From Durusdinium trenchii (Eukaryota; Sar; Dinophyceae; Suessiales; Symbiodiniaceae), in contig CAXAMN010013891.1 of NCBI GenBank assembly GCA_963970005.1, positions 118,329-182,328 of the forward strand: 64,000 nucleotides of DNA, written 5' to 3'. The notes below the pieces were generated by a model that saw only the letters and a list, made by a program, of their open reading frames with translations, ran no database searches and had not been told where the DNA came from. The position numbers and the translations under genes were made by a program. This document shows positions 1-10,700 of the stretch, piece by piece; the stretch's first letter is position 1, and every line of letters starts with the position of its first letter.

Positions 1-108
1 AAACAGCCAAAGCCGTGAACCAAGCATCCCGTCAGCGTCATGCTGGAACCTTACATTCACTTTGGAATGTTTTTAGGGTGTTTCAGAATGCAATACAGCA
101 ATGACACA

Positions 109-1695
109 TCACAGTAGTTCAAATCTAAATGCACACAATCTACGACGCACTTGCTCATAGTATGAGCGCTTTGGGCAACGTTGGAAGGGCCAACGTGGGA
201 GAACGACCTTTGCTTTGTCGTAGGAATCGATTATAAGCACCAGCATGTCACCAACGCTCTTGGCCCGCTCCCGTGCTAGCCAGTACAGTTTGCGGTCTTC
301 AAGTGTTTTGTGGTAGTGTTGCAGCAATCTTTCACTGAGCTGGCAATGGAGCGATACATCCTGGGTGTCAAGACCAGACCACATCCATGATAAAGAGTAA
401 CCCATTCTTTTAACATCTGACCACTTCAACCAAAAGTTCCTGAACTTTGATGGGTTTCTTTGGTGTTCCGAATCAACATCTTGAGCCTGCTGCATGTAGC
501 ACATACAGCATGCTTGGTTTTGCGATGGAACCGGAGGCAACATTTCCACGATTGGGCCACTCCAAAGAACGTAGATTTGCTAGCGGGTATTTGCTGAGCA
601 GCTCGACAGTGAGCCTGGTACAAAAGGTACACATTGCTCCAACAACCGTGGGGTAACTCACGAAGTGCCAACCGATTCGGGTTTGAATTGAAACCAATCT
701 GAGTAAACGGAGACATCAATCGAACATCGATCAGTCTCTGTAGAAGATCTTCCCGAAACTGATGATCTCCGTAGCTGCTGTGTAGGTTTGCTTTTGAGAC
801 TATCCTTGGGGGATCAGTGATGCAGGACCTTATTGCCTGAAGCTAAAATGGCATCAAATGATTTGATGGATATGTCTATTATTGTCTTGTTTGTTGCCAA
901 AGGAGCTCAGTGGGCATGGACTCTGCTGCAGACCAATAGAGATTGATCAGGAAGTTTGTCACACTGGCAGATTTCACTGCAGGTGGTGCAGCTGGCCCTG
1001 AGAGAGAATCTGAGGGGTGAGGGTCGAGCTGGGTACAAGTGTGGAAAGCGCATGAAAGTACACAACTATGTTTGTTTAGTTTCCAATCTTGGGAAAGTAT
1101 CCTCCTGCCCCACCAAAAGATCTCGCATCTCGACCCTGAAATGTGCGGCGGCAACGCGAGAGCCGATGTTTACCAATGCCAAGGCAGTGCGCCCATTGGT
1201 CCCTGCACATTGGATATCCTGCAAGCATTTGTCAAATGGTTTGTGGACCATGTACCGATTTGGGTTTGAATCTCAAGATTGAAATCCAAAACTTAAAAAC
1301 CACAGAGCTGAATATTTGGTCCTGCCATGTACCATTGTTTTCTCTTTGGGCACTTTTGAATCTCCCACAGCAAAGCATCTTGGGAAGTCTTTGTTAAAGA
1401 CCAGAAGGCCACGCAAATGTTGTAGAGGATCTTGACAGGCATCTTACAAAGGCAAGTGCACCGTGGTTTCAACACTGACCGCTTGACCCTTGATGGGTCC
1501 ATCCCCTTTTCTGCATACTGGCAAAGATCATTCTTATCTACCTTTCCACTGGCATGTAGGGACTGAAGTCTTTCCAGCGTCAGGTCAACAAAAGTTGGGC
1601 CAGAATCAGAATCACCATCGCTCATACTTCCATCGGATTCAGAGATAGCCGAAGAAGCATCGGAGGTCTCTGACTCGCTATCAGATGTGGACTGC
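109..1695 (-). CDS. C-terminal part of the methyltransferase fusion gene: Cys-rich and transposase-like domain
   Basis: Continuation of the minus-strand methyltransferase gene, read from high to low coordinates. The exon 1695-1354 begins with an acidic Ser/Asp-rich linker, then a Cys cluster (PRCTCLCKMPVKILYN) and an aromatic block (FWSLTKTSQDALLWEI). Its start phase fits the end of the methyltransferase motif X exon: tg plus g restores a Trp codon. Further exons are visible at about 1251-1120 (IQCAGTNGRTALALVNIGSR), about 660-440 (PASKSTFFGVAQSW, then HAVCATCSRLK with a CxxC pair) and about 345-109 (HYHKTLEDRKLYWLARERAK, then MLVLIIDSYDKAKVVLPRW). From general familiarity, this order (Cys-rich block, CxxC motif, a hydrophobic strand ending in Asp, then a KxxLPR-like motif) recurs in many dinoflagellate predicted proteins of probable transposon origin. 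I cannot name the family. The inner exon borders are approximate, and the gene probably continues past the left edge. Confidence 0.55.
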
Positions 1696-2102
1696 CTAAG
1701 CTATAAGGGTTGATAGCCAGAAATGTGGAGGGCCTTTTTAGAATCCATATGAACCCATGAAGCTAGTGGCAGCTGGGATGCTCAGACTCAGAGCTAGATT
1801 CAGCTGAACCATCGTATCTCTGAAGCTGGAGGTCGGGTTCATCATCCCAACGGACCAAAGACATAAGGAGGGCGGGCCGGTTCAAGCGTAACTCGCAACC
1901 CCATTGAAACGGCTGATCACTCATCATGTACAAAAAGGATCAACCCATGGTGCTTGCACTTGGTTCGTTGTAATTGGAACATCAAAGCTGCTTTCCTTTC
2001 TACGAGTGAAGCGGCACAGAAGCATGTAAGGAGATTGAATTTCAGCTCAGGTCAAAACCCTGCAATCGAGGTCCTGCAACCGGCTAAGATTTCAAATCCG
2101 AC

Positions 2103-4388
2103 CAGCTAATCAATAGCCTTTCAGGCACACAAGCACTAATTGCAGCACACATGCATGGTAGAACGGCTCTCATGGACATCGCGTTGCCCCCCAAACTGTG
2201 AAGAACCTTAATCAGCGTATTTGACATGGCACCCAATTTCCGAATGAATGACAACACTAAGGACAACCTGTTGATAAACACCTGCAGCGGTATAAGGTAT
2301 AAGGTTGGGATTTGGAGACGACCATGTGCATGCAAGAAGCCGACTCAGAGCAAGAGCTCAAATTCAGCCGGTGAATCGGATGGCCCATAAGAAGCGTAAT
2401 TTCCCTCCCCAGCAAGTAGCGCCCTTTGGTAATTGACAGAAATTTTCCAGCGGGCCTTAGTTGGAGGATTGGTTTGAATACATGATCTATCACCATATCT
2501 GGTTGGAACATGTTGGAATGGCACCAGACCCAGAATGTTACATTAGGCCATGGAGCGTAAGGCACATCAAGTCATCACTGTCTTTCTCCACAACCGGGAT
2601 GTGCGCCAAACTCTGGGATGTGTTGACAATGCTGAGGCTCTCGTGGTGTGCTGCCAAAAGGTTGCATGCCTACGGCGTTGGCCAGTCCACTTGCGTACTT
2701 GTTGCAACATGTTGCAACATTGAAAAACATGCACTGAAAGGCAACATGGTAAGCCAACCAGCCTCCATCTCTCGGTGACTTGTAATCTGCTTGGCAGCCT
2801 TTGGATACTTCTTGGCAAACAACTTCTCCTTGTTCACCTTCCTGACGCTGACCTGCGGCCAGGCTTTTGAAACACCATGCAACCCAAGAAACATGCCATA
2901 GTATGTATTGCTGTATTGCATTGTTATGGCATTGTATTGCATTACATTGTAAATCCCCACCTTGTTTGTTTTGGCCCAATCACGATGCATTGTCACCCAT
3001 TTGGATTGGGGGTTGGGCTTCCTTGCAAAAGAAGAGTTTGGATGCAATGCTATGTGAGAGTGAATTACATCCAGAACTTGGGTCCAAGGAACTTCGATCC
3101 AGATCTCAGCCTTAGTTTCTCCTTCTTTTGCGTGTCCCGGACCACAGCTGGATGATCTCCAGAAAGCAGCAAATCAATCCTTGGCACGGTGTTCGGCTGG
3201 CAGGCTAGCAACGCTAGCAAGTATCTCAGGAAAAAATAACAATTAGGTTAGGGACCACTGTCTCTTCTCATTGGTCTTCATTTTGTCCATCTTGTCCTTG
3301 ATGAAGTCCCCAAAGTCCTGCTTCTTCGCACCTTCAGTCATGACCGCCTCCTGAACCATGATGAGGTAGATACGCTTGCGGCTCGTTGGTGCTCCATACC
3401 GTGTCCTGGGGTTTCATGAAAACATGTCAAACACCTCCATCATCCTCAAAGATATCATCAATTCCCATCATCCTCAACTCCTCAACCCAACATGTAACAT
3501 GTCACATGTTGCAGAAGAGGCACGGATTGACAATGACGTAGACCATCCTGTACCTCAACAATAAAGGATACATGCCTACTGGGCAGATACAACTGTGTAG
3601 TTTCCCATAACTAAGCCAAAGTGCCCTGGACAGTTCCGGTCGATGAAGCGTCCCACCGGCTCCGCAACAGCTTGGAAGCCAAGAACGTTCTCGAGAACAA
3701 CTACCTTGGTTGAGGTGGACATGGTAAGGCCAGGGAGCAACATGCATGCCAGAACGCTCAAAACATAAACATTGTTGAGGGGCTTTTGGACGAGTAGACT
3801 TCACCCTCTTCACGCACGCAAACAACTGCCTGGAGTTTGGGTCATCAAGGCGACCAAGGCTTCCCAAGGATGAGAAAGGCGTGCAGGGGAACCCTGCGCA
3901 ATATATGCTGACCTCCCGCATGGTTCGGACACGGTTTCCAGGATTGGTGATCGGGTTTCACTGCATGACTCACCCTGAACCTTGTCTTCTAGCGGTTTGT
4001 TGTCTTGCTTCAGCACTGTTGCAGTGAGCCTGATTCCATGAACGTGAATGTAAACAAAATCAAACGAACATTAAATATGTTCCCATCCAGAAGTCACTTG
4101 AGACTTGACATGGCGAGCAACTGGTGGACATTGAAGTTTCTCTTCAGAAACTCTCTCTTCTTCTCGTGGATTTCTGAGGCCGCCCTTAGATAGATTCCAC
4201 ACAAGCTGTCATCGGCAACCCCCATCAACCCCCCAAAGCATGCAGATGAGTTGTTTGACGGAGGTCATGTGTTCAAGAAACTTCATGTCAGCCCTTCCTG
4301 GCGAGCGGCAAGTGGACAAGACGATCTTTCTTCTTGGCAGCGTCGCACAGCATTTGCAGGCCCATAAAAGGTGTGTCAGCGCCACTGC
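2103..4388 (-). CDS. C5 cytosine DNA methyltransferase domain (multi-exon)
   Basis: Transfers a methyl group from S-adenosylmethionine to C5 of cytosine in DNA. Family motifs appear in the expected order on the minus strand. Motif I is GSGADTPFMGLQ (exon about 4388-4302). Motif II/III is SEIHEKKREFLKRNF (4184-4098). Motif IV is CAGFPCTPFSSLG with the catalytic Pro-Cys (3912-3784). Motif VI is KVVVLENVLGF with the ENV core (3704-3591). Motif VIII is RYGAPTSRKRIYLIMVQ (3405-3256). A Lys-rich spacer follows (2852 to about 2757). Motif IX is KGRYLLGREITLLMGHP (2455-2323), and motif X is SLGGNAMSMRAV (2206-2103). The intron between motifs IV and VI (3783-3705, 79 nt) starts GC and ends AG and joins codons in phase 0; the 116-nt intron between IX and X starts GT and ends AG. 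A small exon near 3548-3508 (VYVIVNPC) probably precedes motif VIII, but its junctions are unresolved, as are those upstream of motif I. No key residue is missing, so the enzyme may be active. Confidence 0.88.
3978..4016 (-). CDS. Small methyltransferase exon before motif IV
   Basis: A short stretch encodes KQDNKPLEDK and can join in phase 0 to the motif IV exon at 3912, giving LEDK followed by VSIYCAGFPC, a natural approach to this motif. The inferred donor is gttcag. A stronger-looking gtgagt lies eight bases further on but gives the wrong phase. The boundary is therefore inferred. Confidence 0.45.
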
Positions 4389-4611
4389 CTTGTTTGGTGC
4401 CGCTGGTTTCTTACAAGGAGACATGAACCCAGACATGCAACATTTGGGATTCTTTGGGTACTTCATGGTACTTGTCCCAAACCACGATTCGGAACAGTGA
4501 TGTTGCAGCTTTGGCACAATCTGATGCAAAGGTCAACGCCCCATCAGGCCAGCTGTTGAACCATCGGGTGAGTCCTCAGAAATCAGTTAAAAAGGAACAC
4601 ACCCGACCCTA

Positions 4612-4851
4612 CTAGCAAATCAATGCTACCAAAACCTGTCCCGCGCGCTGCGTCCTAGAATCCACAACTGCGCAGAAAAGTGGACCCGACTTCATCCAGG
4701 TAGGCCATGGCCATAGCATTGAGCCCAGGTTCCTGGAGAGAACTGTCAAAGAGATCCACCACTGAACCCCCTCACAGCCCAACATCCCAAGAAACAGCAA
4801 ACTACAGTCCTCTTCGGACACGTCGCTCGATGATGACTCCGACGAGGTCAT
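4612..4851 (-). CDS. Possible Ser/Asp-rich linker exon upstream of the methyltransferase
   Basis: A minus-strand frame contains SSESSSSDVSEEDC, an acidic Ser-rich run like the one in the linker exon at 1695. It lies between the long upstream frame (6230-5475) and methyltransferase motif I, so it may be an N-terminal linker of the same gene. Splice borders were not found. Acidic low-complexity sequence also occurs by chance. Confidence 0.3.
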   Translation of the reverse strand: MTSSESSSSDVSEEDCSLLFLGMLGCEGVQWWISLTVLSRNLGSMLWPWPTWMKSGPLFCAVVDSRTQRAGQVLVALIC

Positions 4852-5474
4852 TGCAAGGCAGGTGGAGTAAAAAAGTAATAGTGTTTACAGCTGTTTACAT
4901 GTAGATTGTGATAACTCCCTTGAATCATGTGGAAGCTCTTTCAACCACAATGAAATGAATGCGCACCCATACATACTGGGAGCCAAAGTGCCACATCCAA
5001 ATTGGATAAGAGCCACTTACAACTGTACAAGACTATAATATATTTGTTCGTATAGAGTGAGAGCAAGAATAGATATGTGTGTTTACATGGAGAGGGGCTG
5101 CCACTGAAGCATTTACCTAAAATTTGGGGAAAGCCAAAACCCAGGCCCCATGACCACCCGCTCTCCACAAATAATAAGGGCAATTATATAATCAATGGTT
5201 GGTAGTTTCAGAAACTTTTTCAACCTCGAAAGACAGCTGTTGATTGAAGTCGGGTGCAAAACACACCCGGGAAGCGACCCATGTTCCCCGTCCCGGTCCC
5301 GGACGTCCATTCACCAGGCTTTGGTCTCGACGATTTCGTGGATTGAGGACGAATTCCCAAGCCATCCAAGTCTTCTTCCCGCCGGTCACCTGTCCTTTCT
5401 AGATACCAGTAGCTGCCCCTCCACCAAGTCCTGGTCCATTTGGGTCTGGAAGAACAGCCGTGCTCGTCCTTCTT

Positions 5475-6230
5475 TCATACCACTGTATGATGGACAACGT
5501 GGTCTCCATAGCGCGACCTAGCCAGTGCCCTGTGCTGAGTTTTCTTCCGTGCATTTGCAAAGAGCCGCTCCAGCCATCTGCCGCATTCCTTCCGCAACCA
5601 GAACGGATTTGTATACCAAATGTGCTCAAGAGAAAGGTATATAAACATTTCCTTAACGGACTGTGCAAGATCCCCAGAAGTGGAAATTTGACTCGACAAA
5701 TACTGGGCAGTGGTTTGAACTAATGCTGAGGCATCGGCATTGGCGTTGTCTTCCAAAGGAAGACCAGGGCGAAGTGCAGCCCACCATGGAATGGGGTTAG
5801 CACATTTGACGCCGGCCAATGGCGTCATCTCATGGAATTTCAATATTCCTTGGAATCCTTTCTCCGCCCATCTCCTTTGCGCTGATACCGCTGACCAATA
5901 AGGTGGCCCATTTGCTTCTCTGGTAACGGACATGCTGTTGAAGCGCCTCGCTGTCGCCCTGAAATTTGAGACGGACAGGACATGTGTCTCCAACAGCAAA
6001 ATTGTATTCTTCCCAGCAGTTCGCTCGCTGTCTATGCCTGTGTACTTAAATGCCTTAAAAACCGCCTTAGACGATGCATGTGCGCAAGACATGCTTTTCC
6101 GACCTGCTTTAAGAGACCCTTCCATTCTTTCTCTCTGTTTTTGAAGCTTTGGAACAACCCATTGAACACTATCAAAGCTCTTGCAGCCAATCTGGACACA
6201 GCCGGACATCATGGAGCCACAAATCAGCAT
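5475..6230 (-). CDS. Uncharacterised 251-codon frame, probable N-terminal part of the methyltransferase fusion gene
   Basis: This is the longest open frame in the window (251 codons, stop at its low-coordinate end). I do not recognise a domain. The segment around SGDLAQSVKEMFIYLSLEHI followed by FWLRKECGRWLERLFANARK looks like helical protein rather than noise, and its AT-leaning third positions match the methyltransferase exons downstream. It lies about 1.1 kb upstream of motif I on the same strand. It could be the first part of that gene, or a separate mobile-element gene; no start or splice site settles this. Frames in other phases are shorter. Confidence 0.4.
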   Translation of the reverse strand: MLICGSMMSGCVQIGCKSFDSVQWVVPKLQKQRERMEGSLKAGRKSMSCAHASSKAVFKAFKYTGIDSERTAGKNTILLLETHVLSVSNFRATARRFNSMSVTREANGPPYWSAVSAQRRWAEKGFQGILKFHEMTPLAGVKCANPIPWWAALRPGLPLEDNANADASALVQTTAQYLSSQISTSGDLAQSVKEMFIYLSLEHIWYTNPFWLRKECGRWLERLFANARKKTQHRALARSRYGDHVVHHTVV

Positions 6231-7621
6231 ACACTACTGTAATTCAAGCCAATTCTGCTCCGCAAAGAGCAATGCCCAATTATCCTGATCTGCAAAATAA
6301 CAAAGTTTTTGCCGTTGGCGTAGCCTTTCTTTTCGCAGGGGTCTTCCCGTGGGTCGTTTGGAGACCCAACTGGCACAACATGTCATCACTTGAAACCGTC
6401 CATCCACCAATGGCAGTGTGCAAGTTGAAGAAACGAAACACCACTGTCTCGAGGTGGTGTGGGTCTCTTGTTGGGTAACAAGAGACCAACAGGCAGCATG
6501 ATGAGACAGTTTTGATTGGATCATAGCATCAAACATGTGCAAGAAAAAAACACCTTGAGGAATGTCACAGTTGTTTGGCACAGCTTTGCGCCGAAGGGAG
6601 CGCACGACCGATTCCACGCCACTGAGGCACTTTCAGCCGTTTCGTGGCGCCCGTCCTCGGCCGCGTCCCTGCGTCCGCGTCCTGCTTGCGGAGCACGTGC
6701 GCAATGATCCATACTCCTTGTACACTTTTGCCGCTTGGCCATTGGGAGAAAGCTGAAAACCCTCCGTTCAGCTCCTGAGCTCCTAAGTTCAGCTCAACTC
6801 CAAGCGCTGCAAGTGAAAAAGCTGCAGCTGGGCCAGCTGCATGCGGTTACTCCCACCTAACTCAATCAACTGAATGACGTGAGAAGCAAGAAGAACTGCA
6901 ACATCATCTGTCCAGACTGGGGTGCATGCAAATGCTCTCATTTGTACAAGATTGAATATAATGTCCCTAAGCTGGGTCACCTGGCCAAGTGCCATCCAAA
7001 TGCACTCACGCCCATGGTGCACATGTTGGAACAGAGCTTCCACAACTAGCATTTGCATTTTCCCAGATATTTGACATTGAGCCATCCGGCAGTGACGTGT
7101 GAACCAATCATAGATAGTTAAGCTGTTTGATTTGTGGGTTGGATGGCCGAGCTGGCTGAGTTCTTGTCCATATTTGGACCACGTGGCCATCCACCATCTC
7201 TCTCTTGCTCTCGCCTGCTGGGCTTCGTATGCCTGCTTGACATCCTACCAACATCAACAGGGCACTTGGCTTCGCTTCAATCGATGGCAGGAATCACCCC
7301 CCGATTCACGAGACGCTTCGACGCACCGCAAACACGCCGACCTCGATCGAGGTCGGCATGTGACGTCCTCGTTTCGCTCCTCGGTGGTATGGCCGAGACA
7401 ACTCGATGTCTGTGCAGCTTCGCCCCGGGATGCTTGATGTGTCATTTATAGCTCCTTCTTGCAAGCTGTCTTGAGTCTTTTGCCACGTTTCCTACATTCA
7501 TGTAACTCAAAGTCTGCCCCAGGTCCCATGTTCGTTCGCCAGAAGGGAGGCGCTGCGTGTCGCGAAGCCAACCATCCCCCCCGGCACCAAGGGCTCTCTT
7601 CTCTTCGGATGAGACGAATGA
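6231..7621. other. Strand-switch interval between minus-strand and plus-strand genes
   Basis: To the left the coding signal is on the minus strand; to the right it is on the plus strand. The interval includes a GC-rich patch (about 6590-6710) that is open on both strands, and a second patch (about 7310-7440) with a palindromic run around tcgatcgaggtcgg. No frame here could be tied to a family. Promoters of both genes would be expected in this interval, but dinoflagellates generally lack TATA-type signals and I see none I would call. Confidence 0.35.
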
Positions 7622-7731
7622 TGCGTCTTCTTCGCCGGACTCAACAGCCGTTTTTCGTCTCAACAGCCGTCTCTCCACCGGTCGCGGTCTGCACGGACTC
7701 GGTTCGCGTGGCCGTCCGTGGCCTGCTCCAG

Positions 7732-10700
7732 GCAGATTGTGTGGTGGGTCCTGGTGGGAATCCTTTTCGGTGGCTGGGTCGTCCTCCTGCTGGGTTGGTC
7801 CGCGGGCGCCAGCTGGAGCTATGGCTATTTCCTGGAGCAATTTGGAGACGAAGAGCCATGGGACCGGGCAGGAGGAGATTCTTGGGAGAGTTTGGGGCGG
7901 AACCGAACATATTAATACAACTCAGGAATGATAGAGAGAAACCATTGATAGCTGGTCTGATACATGGATGGAACGGAAGGATACGGCGGTTTCGACCTCG
8001 TTCCCGGCGACTGGTCGGGGAACTGATAGACCCACGGTCTGATTCGGGGTGTCCATGAACCACCCCTATCCGGGGGCCCTGGTATTTATGCATCATTAAG
8101 ACCTGTTTTCCGAAGGATCCGCTTCGTTTTGGACTGCGGATCTCCAACCCTTCAGGGCTGTCTCCACTGTGGATTCCATAGACCACCCCTGTGGGTCCTG
8201 GGTCTTCAGTTTTTTGGTAGAAACACACCAAGTGGAATTGAACTACTAGGAGCAAGGACGCTACTAGGGGCTCCTGGTATCGCTACTAGGAGCAAGGATG
8301 CTACTAGGGGCTCCTGGCTTTACTACTAGGAGCAAGAAACTATGGAATTGAACCCCAGGCAGTTTTGTCCGCCTTGGGTCGCATGGGTCGATCCTGCCAG
8401 CTCCCCGTGTTTCGGCTGACCCGGTGACCAGAGGCGGGACCCCAAAACGAGGCTCCGCGTCCCGCGGTGCCATGGGCTGTGCGGCCGCTGTCAGCCGACC
8501 TGTGGGCAGCGCGGAGACAGCGGCCGAAGCGGCCCTGAAGCAGGTGGTGCCCTGCGACGACGAGGACGAGGACGACGAGGTCGGTACACGGCGACGAACC
8601 AGCGGCACCGCGGAGAAGCACGTGAACTTTGCGGACGCGCATCCACTGGCGGCTGAAAGCACCAAGAGCACCTCTTTGGTGAAGATGAAGCCACCCGGAG
8701 CTGCCGAAGCGTCGGAGAAGATCGAGTTCGATGACTCCAAACTGGGCAGCTTGATTGTTAATCTTTTCAGCACCAAGCACGCGGGTGGTAAAACATTTAT
8801 ATATATATATATGTGTATACCAAAACATATTGAGTATAAAAGAATATATCAACAACAAACAACAGGATAGTATAATATATGTTATATCAATATATTATAA
8901 GTGTCGTTTAAGTTATTTGTTAGCCATATAGCTCAGCATTCTGCAGGAAACAAGCTGACTCAACTATTTTGTACTGGGTTGGAGTGTATCTTGATCTCTT
9001 AACAGTCGAGACGTCTTGACCCCTGCAACCTCCGCTCAATCTGTGGCACACTAGAAAGACACACTGATTAAGAGAAATTATCTTCGTTTCCAAAAAGCTT
9101 CAAGACATGGTAGGTTCCTGAAACCTCCAACAGAGGTTAAGTGACCTTATAGGACTTTACCGGGGTACCGAACTGGGATAGTCTAGTTCGGGTTCTGACC
9201 CACCTCTGTTGGTTTCTTCCAAGGAGTGTTCAACTCCTTCGAGTGGCCGGATGGCACCCACCCGAGGGGTGTGGCGTTGCCCACCGGCCGCGTGGACCAT
9301 GAGAGGAACTCGAAGAAGCTGCGTCGATTCTTGCGGCGTGCAGAGAGGGAGCAGGGCTGGTTCCAGATGGTCGTTGGGAGGAGGACCTGATGGAATGATC
9401 GCACCAAGAAAAGGATCACTTGCTGTGCAGCCTGAGAAGTCCCAAGAACGGGAAGCCTCTTCTTCCGTCGGTCAGAAGCAGGGGTGGAGGGACAAGACGG
9501 TCTGTTTTCGAAAGTCCTTGGAGAATTGGAACACAATTCTTAATGATTTGGCCTGGATCACCAGTGATTTCCAACACCACCGGCGTTCTTGGTTCTTTTC
9601 GAACTAGAATAGGAAAGGGCTTTAAGTGGGTTTTCAAATCATTCTGCAAGCCATGAACCAACCAATCTCACGTCCAACCGTGTCCTCCAAATACAATGCT
9701 TTCCAGATGTCAATCTCCGCGCCAAAGCCAGAAAAGAAGTCGACCATGAGTCAACTCATGCCATCATCGCGATTCCAGTTCGAAGCAAGAAGACAACTTG
9801 ACTGGTGATCTAGGTGTATCCAGCCCACTCGGGCAATGGTTACCATCGCCCGCGTCAAGGTGGATCGCCCACGTGTTTTGGTGTCCACATGTACACTGAT
9901 GCCCAGAATGTAATGGAATGTACCATAGAACTTGTCCATACAGCAAGGGATGCAAGGCAAAAAGGCCATGTCCTGGAACCCCAGTCCCAAGCAAGTGAGA
10001 CTGGTTGAGGTTTGGAGAAAATTCAGATTCTAGCCACATCGAAATGCTTTCAGCCAAGCATCGCAAGGCACTTGAAACATCTTGAAACTGGTTTGAATTG
10101 AGGTTCCACTTACTGTATTGGACGTGTAATGGACACCTCTCTCTGTGCCTCCGCCTAACCCTCACAAGCCGTGGGTGGATCCGCAACGGGCTTTTGAACA
10201 CAGGGTGGCAAAAAGAGAAAGTCGAGGTGTGTGTTTTTAAGGATTTACATTGGAAGACCAAGCCAAGCCCTTGGAGATGTATGAACTGATGCCACCCCTG
10301 TCGAACCTTACCCAGTGAAGTTTCCTGGCAATTTTCAATGCGAATTCGGAAGGTCACAAACTTTCGGAAGATGTTTGGCCCAGGTTCAGGAAACTTTTGG
10401 AGCTGGTTCTTGGATGAATGCTTAGCCTGGCAAATGATGCTCACTTGCCGACGGATATCTCTTAACACAGGCTTTCATGGCCATTTTCCGTCGAAACGAC
10501 CGCATGGCTTCTGCGGTGATGGCCGACAGGTGCCGTTACGGAGCTGTTGATTCTAGGCTCACGGCTCTTGCCGCAAGAGCCTCGCTCCTTTGTTCTACAG
10601 TCACTCCAAAGGAATGACAAAAGAGAGCGGGCGAAGAACTCACAATCAGCAACTATCAAAGACTCGAAGAGGACTGTATCTGACAAGTCCTTGACTCAGC

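Noticed and set aside
8472..9369. MGC exons as part of the TerC protein
   Set aside because: FLE at 7836 and YMLSVDN at 11977 are contiguous in TerC proteins and their phases match directly, leaving no room for these exons.
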